In this document: positions 24,975 to 36,490 of the stretch, piece after piece
Layout: every line of letters starts with the position of its first letter
Position numbering within the stretch: the first letter of the stretch is position 1
Source of the DNA: Metarhizium brunneum
Lineage: Eukaryota; Ascomycota; Sordariomycetes; Hypocreales; Clavicipitaceae
NCBI RefSeq assembly: GCF_013426205.1
Contig: NC_089424.1
Span: forward strand, 2,914,001 to 2,978,000
DNA: 64,000 nt
Direction: 5' to 3'
Notes under the pieces: generated by a model
What the model was told of the DNA's origin: nothing
Database searches by the model: none
The model's input: only the letters and a program-made list of their open reading frames with translations
Translations under genes and position numbers: made by a program

Positions 24975-25860
24975 TCAAAAGGCAATCAACCTCCGTCCAT
25001 CAAGGATCCTACCAACATGCTGCTGCACCTTGTCAAACCTCATATACGAACACGTCTCACTCTCCAGGTGATTGAATAGTCCAGCCCGCGACACAAATTG
25101 CTTCGGGCACCCACCCCGATAATTCGGGCAATGGTACACTTTTTCCTTATGTGTAGGAGAATTCAGATGCATGTTCAATCCATGTAGGGAGTTGAATTGA
25201 CTGTGGTAGATGTAGCACTCCCAGGCGTCCCCGTTGTACGCCAAATGGTTGGCCTTGTACGTGGTGGTTTCTTCGGGGTGCCACCCGATCTGCTTGTTCG
25301 TAATGACGCCATGAGGGTCGCGTTGCTGGATCAGTGCCAGTATTATCTCTCTGTTGAGTGAAGGTGCGTTGTTGCAGGAACCCGTTTTGAGGTGGTGGCT
25401 GAGGCCGCTGGCGCTGGTAAAGCCCGTCTGGCAGAATGGGCATGGAACCTAAGTTTCCCGGTGGACCCTGGAATTAAGATGCTTTGGACCCGCCAGAAAA
25501 GGCGTTCTGGACATGATGCGGCGTGGGTTTTTGGGGGGGAATATCTACCATCTGGAGGTTGTTGGCATTTTCGAAACGCCGGTCACACGACTTGCAGTAA
25601 TTCTGGTAGTGGCCTTGGGCCTGCATGTGTGCTTCGGCGGCGCTCTTCGTGGCAAACTTGCTGGAACAAGTGTCGCAAGGAAAACGAGGTGCCCAGTGGC
25701 TTAAGGCATTCATATGCTGCTGGACTGCGTGTACGGAACGGAACTCGCTGGTGCAAGTGTCGCATTCATACTGTGGGCCCCAGTGGTCGGTATCGTTCAT
25801 GTGCTGCTCGCAGGAGCGGGCGCTGTAGAACTCCCTTGTGCAAGTGTCGCACTCGTACAT
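24975..25860 (-). pseudogene. C2H2 zinc-finger protein with an in-frame TAG
   Basis: Exon 1 (25860-25549) encodes MYECDTCTREFYSARSCEQH and two more C2H2/U1-like fingers (YECDTC, FPCDTC), then YCKSCDRRFENANNLQM. A 67-bp intron (GTAGAT...CCAAAG, 25548-25482) leads to exon 2, which begins with the missing finger half HLNSRVHRET, then TAG at 25451-25449, then stays open as VPCPFCQTGFTSASGLSHHL, REIILALIQQRDPHGVITN, WECYIYHSQFNSLHGLNMHL and CPKQFVSRAGLFNHLESE to the stop at 24975. Without the TAG the protein would be about 272 aa, matching a conserved fungal multi-finger family. Only this one lesion is seen, so it is a very young pseudogene, a sequencing error, or a gene rescued by an alternative acceptor (CTTAG, ending exactly at the stop codon), which would remove ten residues including the finger's two His. 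Function in the family is not known to me. Confidence 0.75.
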
Positions 25861-26510
25861 CTTCAAGGTGATGTGGTGATACCAGGATGAGTGTCGTGTA
25901 GGGAACGAATTGATTGATGACGATTGTGAGCGTGAAGGACGCAGACCAAGTGCAGGGCAGAGAAGAATAACATTGCGATGTCAGCCGAGAGACCACATCA
26001 ACGCCAGGGCCGTTACATGATACATGCTGCAGACAGACTGTGTTTTGGATTGTATTGACAGACATACAACATATCCCCTGAATGTTTAGCCATGTGTGAC
26101 ATCAGTGTATGGGGCCAGCTGGCAGGTTATTCACTAACAGCTGTCAGGCCCCGGCGGGGTGGGCCGTGTATTTTTTTTTTTCTTTTTCGGAAAAGCTGTT
26201 ATTGCGATACAAAGAGAATGGCGAAATATAAATCCTGGAATAAAGTACTAATTTTTCTACTAAAAATCGATGCTTTATGTAATACCTTTTGCCTCGCTTT
26301 ATGTTCTTTTATTCCTTCTAGATACCCTATTGGCCCTGTAGCCCCTGTAAGCTCTATTAGAAGTCACTGGTGGCTAAACTTACAGGGGTTAGATTGTATT
26401 GTTCCGCCAACAATAGGTCTGGGATATGTGTTGAACAAAGGTAAAAATCTGGTGGTCATCGGTCAATGGTCAATGGTCATTGAGCCCTGACCACGTCGGG
26501 AGGACCCCTA
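25861..26510. other. Upstream region of the C2H2 gene
   Basis: This contains a T-tract at about 26170-26185 and an AT-rich stretch to about 26330. No gene is supported. Confidence 0.4.
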
Positions 26511-26875
26511 TTATGAGTCACTCGTGGCCCGTGGGCCTCACCGGCATCGACCAGAACGAGATCAAAACCAACATCATTCAGACCATTCAAACCAGTGCTC
26601 GGCCTGCCAAGCCGTCTATTATTGTGCCAGGCTGGGGGCCGTGTCAGATCTGGTGATGCAGAAAGCACGTCGTCGCTACGAGTTCGAGGAGAAGAAGAAG
26701 AATAAGCTACGCGACACACCGGCGACCTTGCCACCGAAAATATCTTTCAAGACCACGTTGGCTGCTTCTGGGGCACTAAAGAATGTGGACATGTATGTGC
26801 CTGGGATTTGGGCAGACATGAGCCAAGGGCGTGGCACGAGTATTAATACTAACTGTTTATGCAAAGGCATATGAT
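26511..26875 (+). pseudogene. Possible MYND-finger gene remnant
   Basis: The frame around 26590-26640 reads QCSACQAVYYCARLG, resembling the second half of a MYND zinc finger (CxxC...YYC), followed by a basic/charged stretch (RRRYEFEEKKKNKL) and an open frame to about 26874. The expected later Cys/His ligands of the finger are absent and there is no convincing start. I regard it as a decayed fragment; a chance resemblance is possible. Confidence 0.25.
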
Positions 26876-27969
26876 ACAAATTACTTTGAGAATCGGAAAC
26901 CGACGGTGCATCACCTCATCACCACAACCTGAGGCACAGACTGGGTCGGCAGCGTGATGACAGGACCCTCGGTCGATGACGTAAAACGACACAGAAGCAG
27001 ACGAACGCTTTTCATGGGTTAAGGGTTGAAGCTAAGCTTTGTAGATGGCGGTGTGGCTTTGGCACTATACACTTGTTGGTACGTTGTCCTCACATCCACA
27101 GATTCAAGTCGGGACTAGTGTACGTGGAGGTGCGCGTTGGTAAAGTTGCATTGAGCTATTTCCATAATAGTCATAACTTTTATGAAAACTAACAGGATGA
27201 CAAGGTCCGTTTTATCTCGCAGACACGGACAACTTGACGCTCTCGTTTCGACTGAAAGTGCAGACGGGGAAACGTACTTTGGCGTCTCAGATTTTCCACG
27301 TAAACAGAGATGCTACATCAAGTTACATCAGGGATCGAACCTAGCGGATCCAAATCACAACCAGGCTGACTAAACAATCTCTGGGATACTAATTTCGCGG
27401 CGACATTTGCACTTGGCTTGGCGAGATGGACATAAAAAAAGAATCACGCTTGTCGCCGCAAGTCTTGCTGACTGACCTCGGCCCATTTCTGTCCGAGTCA
27501 ATGCCATCGAAATAGGCAGCAGCCGCACATGCAAGACCCAAAATGACCCCCACGCACCGGTCCACACATGAAACTCTCCCGGTAAGATGGGTGATCGTCC
27601 ACGAGCTGATTGCGGGGAAAATGTCACGCTCCCGCTCGGGTCGGGAATCGGGATTCAACGCCACTCGCCCGCCTGCGGCTGAAGTTTGAGGAAAAAGCTT
27701 CGGCATCCGATTCGCCAGGGTATCCCAGCCGACAGCAAACAGCTGTGCAAGCTCCATGCTTGTTTGCTCGGATCCCTGTGCCGGTAGATGAATGTCATTT
27801 GGGCGCCATGCCGTCCCACACATGGCCGCCTCAAACTGTATAAACACACCATATCAACCGTGTCAAGGGGCCGTAGATACCACGCAATCTGACGCCAAGC
27901 TCCGAATCCCCAAAGATCTGTAACTCCCTCTCGGACAAGAAAAGCTTACTTGCAAGCGAGGGGGACTAG
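26876..27969. other. Gene-free stretch before the PhnB-like relic
   Basis: No protein family recognised. A GGTTCGATCCCTG-like string on the minus strand near 27330 resembles a T-arm but no tRNA can be folded around it. Confidence 0.4.
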
Positions 27970-28275
27970 AAGATCATGCCCAATCACCTCATCACCTGCC
28001 TCTGGTTCGACGGCGAGGCTGCGGAAGCCGCCAAGTAGCACCGGGCCTGTCCATCTTCCCCCGTTCGAAAGTCACAGCCAGGCAGGTCTATCCCGGCGGG
28101 CAGGGACCTCGTCGTCGAGTTTGAGCTCAACGGCCACAGGTTTGGCGTCCCGTGGCAGCTTGCGTACAGGAAGCTTCCCGGCATCCTGGCGGGCGAGGAC
28201 AGGGACAGGGCGAGCGGGGGTTGGAAAACGCGTAGGGTGCTACGGAGGGCGCCGATGCTTTGTAGTCGCCGTGAT
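27970..28275 (+). pseudogene. Relic of a PhnB-like (3-demethylubiquinone-9 methyltransferase-type) glyoxalase-fold protein
   Basis: The frame from 27970 reads ITCLWFDGEAAEAAK and then a TAG (28035-28037); the next family block LSIFPRSKVTARQVYPGG is in another frame (about 28047-28100), and LVVEFELNGHRF returns to the first, fused directly to VPWQLAYRKLPGILAGEDRD. In the family these last two blocks are separated by the substrate-pocket region, so about 40-60 codons are deleted. The order of motifs and their frames make a dead VOC/PhnB-type gene likely. Not expected to be functional. Confidence 0.7.
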
Positions 28276-30196
28276 GATGAGCAGGCTGTATCGCTGTGTT
28301 TGGGCTTGCCTCCCAACTTGTACTAGCACGTGTGCCTATCTTGTAGCCGAAGACGTACCTGCTGGGAACATCCTTTCCCTTATGCTCAAACCGTCACCCG
28401 GAAACCAAATACTGTAGATGAAAGCAAAGAGTGTGTATTCGCATCGCGTGTGAGCAACCAAGTCCAATATGAACATTTCCCACAGCTTCCAGATACAAGT
28501 TCTCTTGCACACGGAAAATTTGGTAATGCTCAAAGACCTGTTTTGCTACTGATGGTTCAAAGTCGACTTTGGTATACAAGTACAAGTTGCCTTGTTCCAT
28601 CCTGTTGCCTTTACACAGGCAGTTCTGCGTCCAATCCGTGCTGTCAACGGAAATAATAAGCTGGGATAATAGCTTCGAAATGAGAGCATGTTCTTTTTGC
28701 GACAGGCAGGATAGCAGGCAAGGTGGATATGCTGTCAACGAGGGTACATGTATATAGAATATATATATATCCAGCTGGAATAGCCGATCCACGACACCAG
28801 AGCGTAATCAGTCAGTGGCGGACAAAAGTAGCAATAGCGGCATAAGCCTTTCACTGGTGTGACAAGAGCTAAAGGCTTGCTTGGAGCATCATGGCTCAAT
28901 TCATCTAAAAACAATCTTTGGCAGTAAAGGCCCTTGGTTTTCCTCAAGGCCTAGTTGACCAAAGAGCTCTTTCATTACAAGAAGTCGGTGAGGGTCTCCT
29001 GCCCTAGGTCCCGTGATCGTAGCCCTCGTGTAACCCCGTGTGACAGCTGGGGACATGTCAACTGGTCTGAATTGACAGGCACGGCCCTTGAATGCACCCT
29101 GTACAAGGCCCAGTTTGCCTGGGCACTTCCCCAGTCCCGTGTCAATCTGGCAACCAGACACCATCTGACGACAAGATGCCTCTTTAATGTGCCCTCACGT
29201 GCGTCAAGATGGTACACCCTCCAAAGCAGCCACATCAGCAAAGGGAAGCTTAACCACCGGATACGGAAAAGAGCTCTGTTTCATCCCATCAAGCGGAAAA
29301 GGTAGCCTCAAGCTATTCTATTTCCTGCAGCATATTCACATGCCAATGTCTCCCCGTCACACCAGCGAGGTTCCCTCACGCCCCTGAATATCTCTTTCCG
29401 CATGCTCAGTCCTCACAGCCCGACTTGGTGCGGGCCAATACTGTACAAAATCAAAACGCCTCCAATGCTTCTAGAAAAGCTGGGTATGTGCATCCAAAAT
29501 CCAGTGCTGTCTAGCAACTCGGCCGCAGTCCCATTACCAACGCCTTGGCTTGTAATAACCATTCTCTCGCTCCTAGCCATGCAAAACAAAAAAACACGTT
29601 GAAAATTTGAAAAATACACCATTATCGTTTCTCGGCTGTTGGCTCGCAACAGCTCGTATCATTCTTGCTCGTCGGGACAATGTCGCAGTTGAAATAAAAA
29701 AACCGACTCTTGGGCTTAGTCAAGAGCAGCAACCACGCTATCAAAAATCCTTGGTATATCGTACTTGTACAAGGGGAAATAATGCTCGCTCGGAATCGCA
29801 GGGGCTGAAAAGATGGCGGCAGCACCGCCCACGTACGTTTAGGTGATCATCGACGCCGGCTCTCGAGTCTTTCCGTCGACAGGCTGGAACGGGCAGCACT
29901 TGGCGTAGTATAAAGCATCTTTTGCCCTGTGAAGAACCCATTCATCCCCCGTACCGCTGTCAAAGGGCTCAAGTTGCACCGCAAAGATTCGCAGCTGGCT
30001 TCGCAATATTCGTCATGAGCACGCCCAGCCGTCATTCCCAGTGCCAGCAATGATTCACCGCGTCCAATACGGAATTCTCCATCGAGGGGACGAGGACGGC
30101 CCCGTGTGTCGATGACATCTTGGGCGGTTGGGTACCACTTCTGCGTCGCGAGAGCCACCCGTGTCTTTTGATTTCCCGCCGACGAGCAATTTGTTG
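28276..30196. other. Gene-free stretch
   Basis: No convincing coding sequence. The minus-strand frame 30158-29847 could be a continuation of the truncated Zn2Cys6 gene to its right, but I cannot align it to that family. Confidence 0.4.
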
Positions 30197-31336
30197 TCAG
30201 TAGATTGCCACGCCCGTCAAGTGCCCTACACAGACGGCCTGGTGGGTCAGACAGGTGAAGAAGGCCTCGACGAGGTTCACGATGACGCTGTCCTCGGAGC
30301 CAAGGGACGCCTGGGCGTGGTGCCGCTGCTGCGTCTCAAACTCGTGGAGGACGCGCTGGCCGTGTTTAAGAAGCCGTATAGCCGCAATGATTTCGCCTCG
30401 GATAATCTGTCCCCGATTCATGTGTAAGCCCTACATGGTGTCTGGTGTCTCGGGGGTGGAAAAACACAGGGGGTGGGCGCCTACCTCGATGGTGACAAAG
30501 ACGACGCACGAAATGATGTGGGAGAGGGGGTGTTTTGGCGTCCGCTGAATGTCCAGAGCGGCCTTGATGGCCATGTTGTGATGGTGCAGGGCGTATATGC
30601 CCAGGTTGTGCCTCTGCATGGCCGACTGGGCGCCGGCCGCGTCGACGGGCTGCATGAAGAGATCGTGGTAGGACGACAGGGAGATTAGGGCGTGCCATAT
30701 CCCGGGCTCCGCGTGCGCGATGCGCAGAATCTTGGTCGTCCACAGCTCGTCGACGAAGAACTTGGACGCCTGGGCCAGTGTGCGCTCCCGGAAGGACTGG
30801 ACGGCTTGCAGCTCGTCTTGCGAGGACGGCGTCGGGTACGCCGCCAGAGGCATCGTCGGGCTCGATGCTGCTTGGGCTGCGTAGCCATCGCACTTGCGGC
30901 CGGTAGAGGTACCTGTACGGCGAGGACGGTTACGTTTGCTTGTCTCGGTCGAGTTTCTCTGCGGTTTGCGTTGGACAGCACTTACATCGGGAGCAAAACG
31001 GCCGCGTCTCGTCACACTTTATTCTCCGCGCTGTATCGGCAGTGTCAGTACGTATCCCGTCCTGGATTCCGTACAGCAACAATGTCCTCGTTTCTGCGGA
31101 CAGCCCGTCCCGGGGGGAGGGTGGTAGGAAACCGACTCACTCCTACGTGACCGCGTTAGCCTCACTTACATGGTAGCAATACCGCATGCGCAGGCTCTCG
31201 CCCAGCGCAGCAAAAAAGGACGTGTAGAGAAAGGACAGGACAATATGCCGTCCCCGACTTACTTGCATGTTTGGCATCCCGTCCTGACCTTGGGGGCCTT
31301 GGCTCGCTTCCTCTGGCCGGGTTTAACGCGCGTCAT
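30197..31336 (-). pseudogene. Zn(II)2Cys6 transcription factor, probably disrupted and truncated
   Basis: Exon A (31336-31263) starts MTRVKPGQRKRAKAPKVRTG and ends CQTCK at a GTAAGT donor in phase 2. Exon B (31030-30986) encodes RRIKCDETRPFCSR and ends at another GTAAGT; exon C (30912-30485) continues CTSTGRKCDGY and the middle-homology region (FFVDELWTTKILRIAHAEPG); exon D (30430-30197) continues MNRGQIIRGEIIAAIRLLKH and stops. B-C and C-D join in phase, completing the C6 spacing CQTC...KC...FCSRC...KC. A-B does not: only two bases precede the CGG codon after the one acceptor (ATACAG), where one or four are needed. With the short C-terminus (family members are usually longer than 400 aa) this suggests a small deletion in the DNA-binding domain and loss of the 3' end. 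A missed micro-exon would rescue it. Confidence 0.65.
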
Positions 31337-34300
31337 GGTATACTGGGAAAGCGGCAGACGACAAGTCACGAGGCGGAAACGACAGAGGATGTCGAGGCAA
31401 AAAGGGCAGGCAGACAGTTGGTAAAGCGGACCGTACGACAGGACGAACAACGGACGTCCCGGGGATGCAGCTGATCAAATGCATCTCTCGAGGCCAGCGG
31501 CCTTCTTCAACATCGATCTGCCAGCAAGGCTGATGATATATGAACCCATGGCGGCCTATACGATGAAACGAATCACATTTGCCGTGGCTCCACCGACCCG
31601 CCGCTATTTCTCTGGTACCAGGCCCATGCCCATGTCTGCTTCTCGCTAGCCGTTCTTTGTTTCACAAAATACTACTACTTTGAGTAGTTTGGCATGTCCC
31701 TCGTGGAGTCATGGCCGGCGCTGTCTCTAGTATCTAGTACTCCGTATTGTCTCTGCATACTACTACTACTACTAGATCTCGACAGCTCCACCGCGGCCCT
31801 GGAGCCGGAACCACTGTGGGAAAAGGCCCAGATGGGCTGTCGCGATGGATGGGCTGCTGGGCCGCCGAGGGTGCGCGTCTGCTTTGGCATGTCCGGTTCC
31901 TCTCAACTCAACGCTAGGCTGGGCAGCACACGACCGGCAGTTCGGGGGATCTTCCCTGGGGTTCGTGAGCCAGGGCTGGTTTGGGCCTGGATGGCTCCTT
32001 GTGTGGGATGAGGACGCTGTTGGTCCATAGCTCCGGTACCAGACTTGCAAAGCCACATGCTTGCGACAGAGATGTAACGTGATGGCACATGCATTGGCGG
32101 GTTGTTTCTGCTGGCATAATCCCATCCCACTGGTCTCTTGGCGGCGGTGACTCTTTTCCTTTCCTCTCGCAGCGTCACGTACATGTAATGGCTGGTCTGG
32201 TTCGGATCCGAAGCAAAGGCCAGCCTATTCAGGAACCCAGTCGCCCGGGCCCTGGACGACAGCCGGCCAACTTGGTTGCTACACAAGGAAGTTGTCAGTC
32301 GTCGTATGTACATACATACACAACCTTGTTGGGCTGGCACTGGTCTCTGCTAGGCCCCCCGAGTGCGAGTCCGAGTGCTTGCTAGACGTTGTGCTAGACT
32401 CACTCGATGCTACACTGCTATCCCAACGGGACGCCGTCTCCAAGGTTGACCGTTGAACCATACTCCAGATCTGACTGACGTACATGCACTAATCACTATC
32501 AAACGTCAAACGTCAACTCCATGGCCCCTTGGCGGCATTGCGCTGGCGTCGCTCCAAGGTTTGCCCCCGCGCCATGTCTTGGTGGAAAACTGAGTCAAAC
32601 ACTCGCGCGGAACTTGACACGTGTGATCGGGTCGCATTCTTTCCATGTGAGGACTAGAACCTCATCCCATCGGGGAATTTTTTGTCTTTTCTCGACGGCC
32701 ATCCATGGCTTGGGAATAGCTTCATCCCGGCAGACGATCCGTCGCCTCTCCCCATCGAGTCCATCCCGCCGCGACTCTTGCCCGTCCCCCGCCCGCTGTC
32801 TCTCGCCTACCAAGGCGGTTTGATGTCGCGTCTAGGATCATGGCATGCATTGCGTACTACTTGTCCATCCCTAGGCGTAGCGTCGCGGCTCTGCGGGATT
32901 CATCGCCCACGGCGACTCGATTGCGAGCCATCTCGGCGCACACAGCCAGACCAGGCAAAAGTCCTCACTCCCCGGATGAGGCTGCCGAGGACTTGCTGAG
33001 AAATGGCACCTCTCCGTGTCCCCCATGCTCCTGTCCTGGACTCCTGGGCACACGTAACGCGGCTACACCCAAACTGGCAGGCCGCTAGTCAATCACTCTG
33101 TTCAAGGTTCCCTTTGCACCCTTGGAACTGTCCACAGCCCGGTGGCCACCCGTTTCGGGGCCACGCAGGAATTTGTACATAGTCCTGGTCTTCTTTTTTC
33201 GTTCCAGAAGCTATGAAAGACGATGGACGTTTGAACGCCGGTGCTCCTCGGGTGCCGCGGCGCCCTCAGTTCGACCCAAGGCCTGCTGCCCATCCATTCA
33301 TCCATCCATCTGACCACGACGGCGAGAGAGAGAGAGACAGGGAGACTGACTGATGAGGCATGCCGCATAACCATGACCCTTTCTGCATGACGACTCTGGC
33401 CACGACGGAGAAAACAAAGCAGCGTCGAGTCTCGACTCACTCTCGGCAAAGTCCGCCAAGCGAATTATGGGGCCCAGCAAAGTTTACTCTGTGTCATGGT
33501 TGCGACAGACTCCTTATCTGGTTCAATGTTCCTAGTTCCTACCGCCACACTTGTTTCGCAGCGAGTAGGGTCGCCGTGCAGGGGGCGGCTACGCATATTG
33601 CAATTTACCAGACCTAAATACTTCCGAGACGGGTTCAAGTTCCTACAGACGCAAGTCGTAAGTGGCCGGTTGCGCGCCCCCCCCGGCTGGGCGAACTGGT
33701 TTCGGCGCCTCGCTGCATCCTCGGGCGCGCCGACGCCGACATGACGTCCTCGTCGTGCCAATTAAACCACGGCCATTCATGCCTCGTGTGCCTTTTTGAG
33801 TTGGCCGTCAACTGGTCTCGACATTGATCCAAATCGCGCAGAGGGAGCCTCGCCTTGGCGGTCCCCATCCGACCGGGGCAGTCCTGGCCTATCCAGCAGG
33901 GTCAGTCACAGTCAGTCAATGGCTTTTATCCTACTCGCCCGGCCTGGCGAGCTGACTTTATCCGTTGTCTTGGTGGAAATCGGAATCGACCGTACCGCGT
34001 TTCCAGCGAGCTCGTCTGCCGCCGCTGCCTCGCACTGATGACGGATTCTTTGATATATTCGCCGGCGGCGCATTAGTCAGTCATGTTGCCCAAGATGGCG
34101 TCAGCATTTTTTGACGTGTCTCGTCTATCGTCTATGCATGTCCTGACTCCTCTGCCCGCGGTTTCACAATTCACGACGAACCTTGTACAACGGCTATTTT
34201 ATTCTATCCGCTCGGCATATAGTCCCAGTCCTGTCTATGACGGAGCGGCATAATAACGGGGGTATAATAGATCCCCGTTATGGTGGCACCACCTCGGCTA

Positions 34301-36299
34301 ATTCTATCGAGTGGCTACGTATGTACTCTCCGTCGCATCGTGGGACGCCAGCCTCGCTGCTCTTCGTATAAGTGAGGCAAGGCAGGCTGCAGTATCGGCA
34401 TTTCCATTCTGCAGACATGTCGCTACGGCGCTGACAAACTTTCCCTGGCACCAACACCGCGTCTTGCTGTGGATGTGGCATGGGGGATTTGAAATCCTTC
34501 CGGAGCCGCGAATTGGACTGGACCTTGATAATGCCGGCTCCTGGCCCGCGTTTGACAATCAAATGCCGGCGCAAGGTCCTATTGAAAAGATTCGGAGGCC
34601 AATCTAAATCTGGTGACAGGGTTCGAAATGCCGGCCGTCTGTGGATCGTATGACGACGCCCGGATCCTAATGGCACGATGCCATTCTCCAACGTGCGGCC
34701 CGCGGTGGACATGGCCTTGGACGACGTGCCGATTGGCAAAGCGTCAAGAACCCGTTCAACTTCAGACTCGGCTCTGAACCCAAGTCGTCCTTGTAAAACA
34801 GAGGCTTCCTTATGGTACGATTTTTGAAACTGTAGAATAACCCCGTCAGTCAGCCCAGGTATATCAAACAATAGCAAGGTCGCCTGGCCTCGTCTAAACA
34901 CGAAGTAATTCAAACACGGCGTCTCCCGTACGCGCAGCAGCGTCTTGGACGAAAGCAAAAATGCCCTTCGCAGCCCATTCGGTCCCCCTTATCGTCTACA
35001 CCCGCGTGCCGTACTCTCAATACCTACCTGATGGAACGGGTTCCAGCCCCCGTCGCAGGAAAGAAAGGCTTCTCACGAGCCGACTCTGCCCAAACACCTT
35101 GATTTCAATTTCTTATCATGGTTTACGTAACTCGTAGTATAGACGGTACGCGAGCGCAACGCCAATACCGAGCTCAGGACTGCGTCCTATGACCGGCCGC
35201 CTTGCCAGCGCCGTATTTGCAAGCGAACGAGCTCGGCAGCGGTGGCTCCATTATCACGGGCAACGAGAGGAATTACCCCCCCCCCCGGACGAAGCCGGCG
35301 CCCAGAAAGCAAAAAAAAACATTGCATGTGATTATGACGACGGTGCTCAGATGAAAATTGGCAAGCGGCGTGACCACGTCGTGACCGCTCCTGAGGCTCG
35401 CATGTGTCACGGACTCGCGGGAATAGAGGACGCGATTTCGCGTAACTCCGGTCGCTGGCGCTACGCAAGTCAAGTCGACGCAACCCTGATGAGCTGTCTG
35501 GACTCTAGGGGCAGCGCCGAACGCGAATCACGCCATTTGCAGATTCTAGATTTCAGACATGTAGCGAAGCAACGCACGCACATCGAGGCACCAGAGTCAG
35601 CGAGCGATATACCGCTTGTCCCGGTTGGTGTTGGTGATTCTGGGCGCCTCCGGGCCCGGCTGTCGTCGCGGCTTCGCTTGCCCCGGCCAGCGAAAAGCGC
35701 GGCATGGGTATCCCGGCCGGGTGGCGGACGAAGGTCTGAAGTTCTGAACCGAAGGGGTGCCGTTCTGGGCATAGTGCTGTTGTGCAGTTGGGCGAGGTGG
35801 CCGTCTTGTTCGCTGGTCGGGATATCCTGGCCATCCCAACGCCGCCGGGTGTTGAACACGTCAGCGAGCGGGTTTGTCCTGCTCGGTTGGATGGGAGGGC
35901 CGGCCGGTGGTTGTGAGTCGTGCCCGGGCGCCGGCAGGGGGAGGGAGAAGTCGATTCTCCAACCTTATCGCCTGCCACAGCGCCGTTTCAGGCGTCTTGG
36001 GTGTGCGCCGGGCGGTTTCTGACGCACGTGGCCCCCCCGGCGGCTGTGGGTTGGTTCCTGGAGGCCAGATTGTCGGGGATGGATGCGAAAAGAGCTGGCT
36101 GCTCGCTTTGCCCGTTGGATGGGGGGGAGCTGTTGAGATTGTGCGGGTGGCCTTGACGTGTGTCTGTGGTGGTGCTTGTCGAGATGGAGTTGATGGCAGA
36201 CGCTGTGGCTGCATCTGGTGCAAAGCTGGGCGACGTTGGCGTGTCTGTCAGGTAGCTAAATCTACTGTTGGTATGTATATTGTAATATAGTATAAGCCG
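31337..36299. other. 5-kb gene-free region
   Basis: No recognisable protein family. It contains TACTCCGTA at 31738-31746 followed by a (TAC)n run, a GA microsatellite at about 33316-33335, a C-tract at about 35275-35288, and a GC-rich block (35.2-36.2 kb) with long open frames on both strands that look like composition effects. Confidence 0.4.
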
Positions 36300-36302
36300 G
36301 CT

Positions 36303-36490
36303 TCACACGATGGCTTTCCCAACGAAGAGGCTGATGCGGTTGGTGTCGACGAGTGGGTTTACAAAATAGACTCGGGCAGAGAAATGCTGGCTTTGGGCAG
36401 TAAAACTTGGCGTAATTTCCTGGCATGATAGGATAATACATGCCATGGTTGTCAGGTCCATGCCCGTAATACGCCAGTTACACGCCATTC
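36303..36490 (-). pseudogene. Possible LysM-domain remnant
   Basis: The minus-strand frame ends YFVNPLVDTNRISLFVGKAI before a stop at about 36303. This resembles the second half of a fungal LysM motif (NP.VD.NC..LFVG.AYCV), with the expected Cys residues missing. Its proximity to the chitinase relic at 39 kb fits, since LysM proteins and hevein/LysM chitinases are often neighbours in fungi. The evidence is a single short segment. Confidence 0.3.

Noticed and set aside
24675..25079. 134-codon plus-strand frame
   Set aside because: Its right part is a shadow of the minus-strand C2H2 gene, whose zinc-finger spacing is convincing.
27310..27380. tRNA-like T-arm (GGTTCGATCCCTG) on the minus strand
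   Set aside because: No matching acceptor stem, D-arm or anticodon stem can be formed around it.
34278..34958. 226-codon minus-strand frame
   Set aside because: It lacks an ATG at its start, has no recognisable domain, and overlaps other random frames.
35189..36022. 277-codon ATG frame in a GC-rich block
   Set aside because: All frames on both strands are unusually open here because of high GC; the sequence is Arg/Gly/Ser-rich, without domains or introns.
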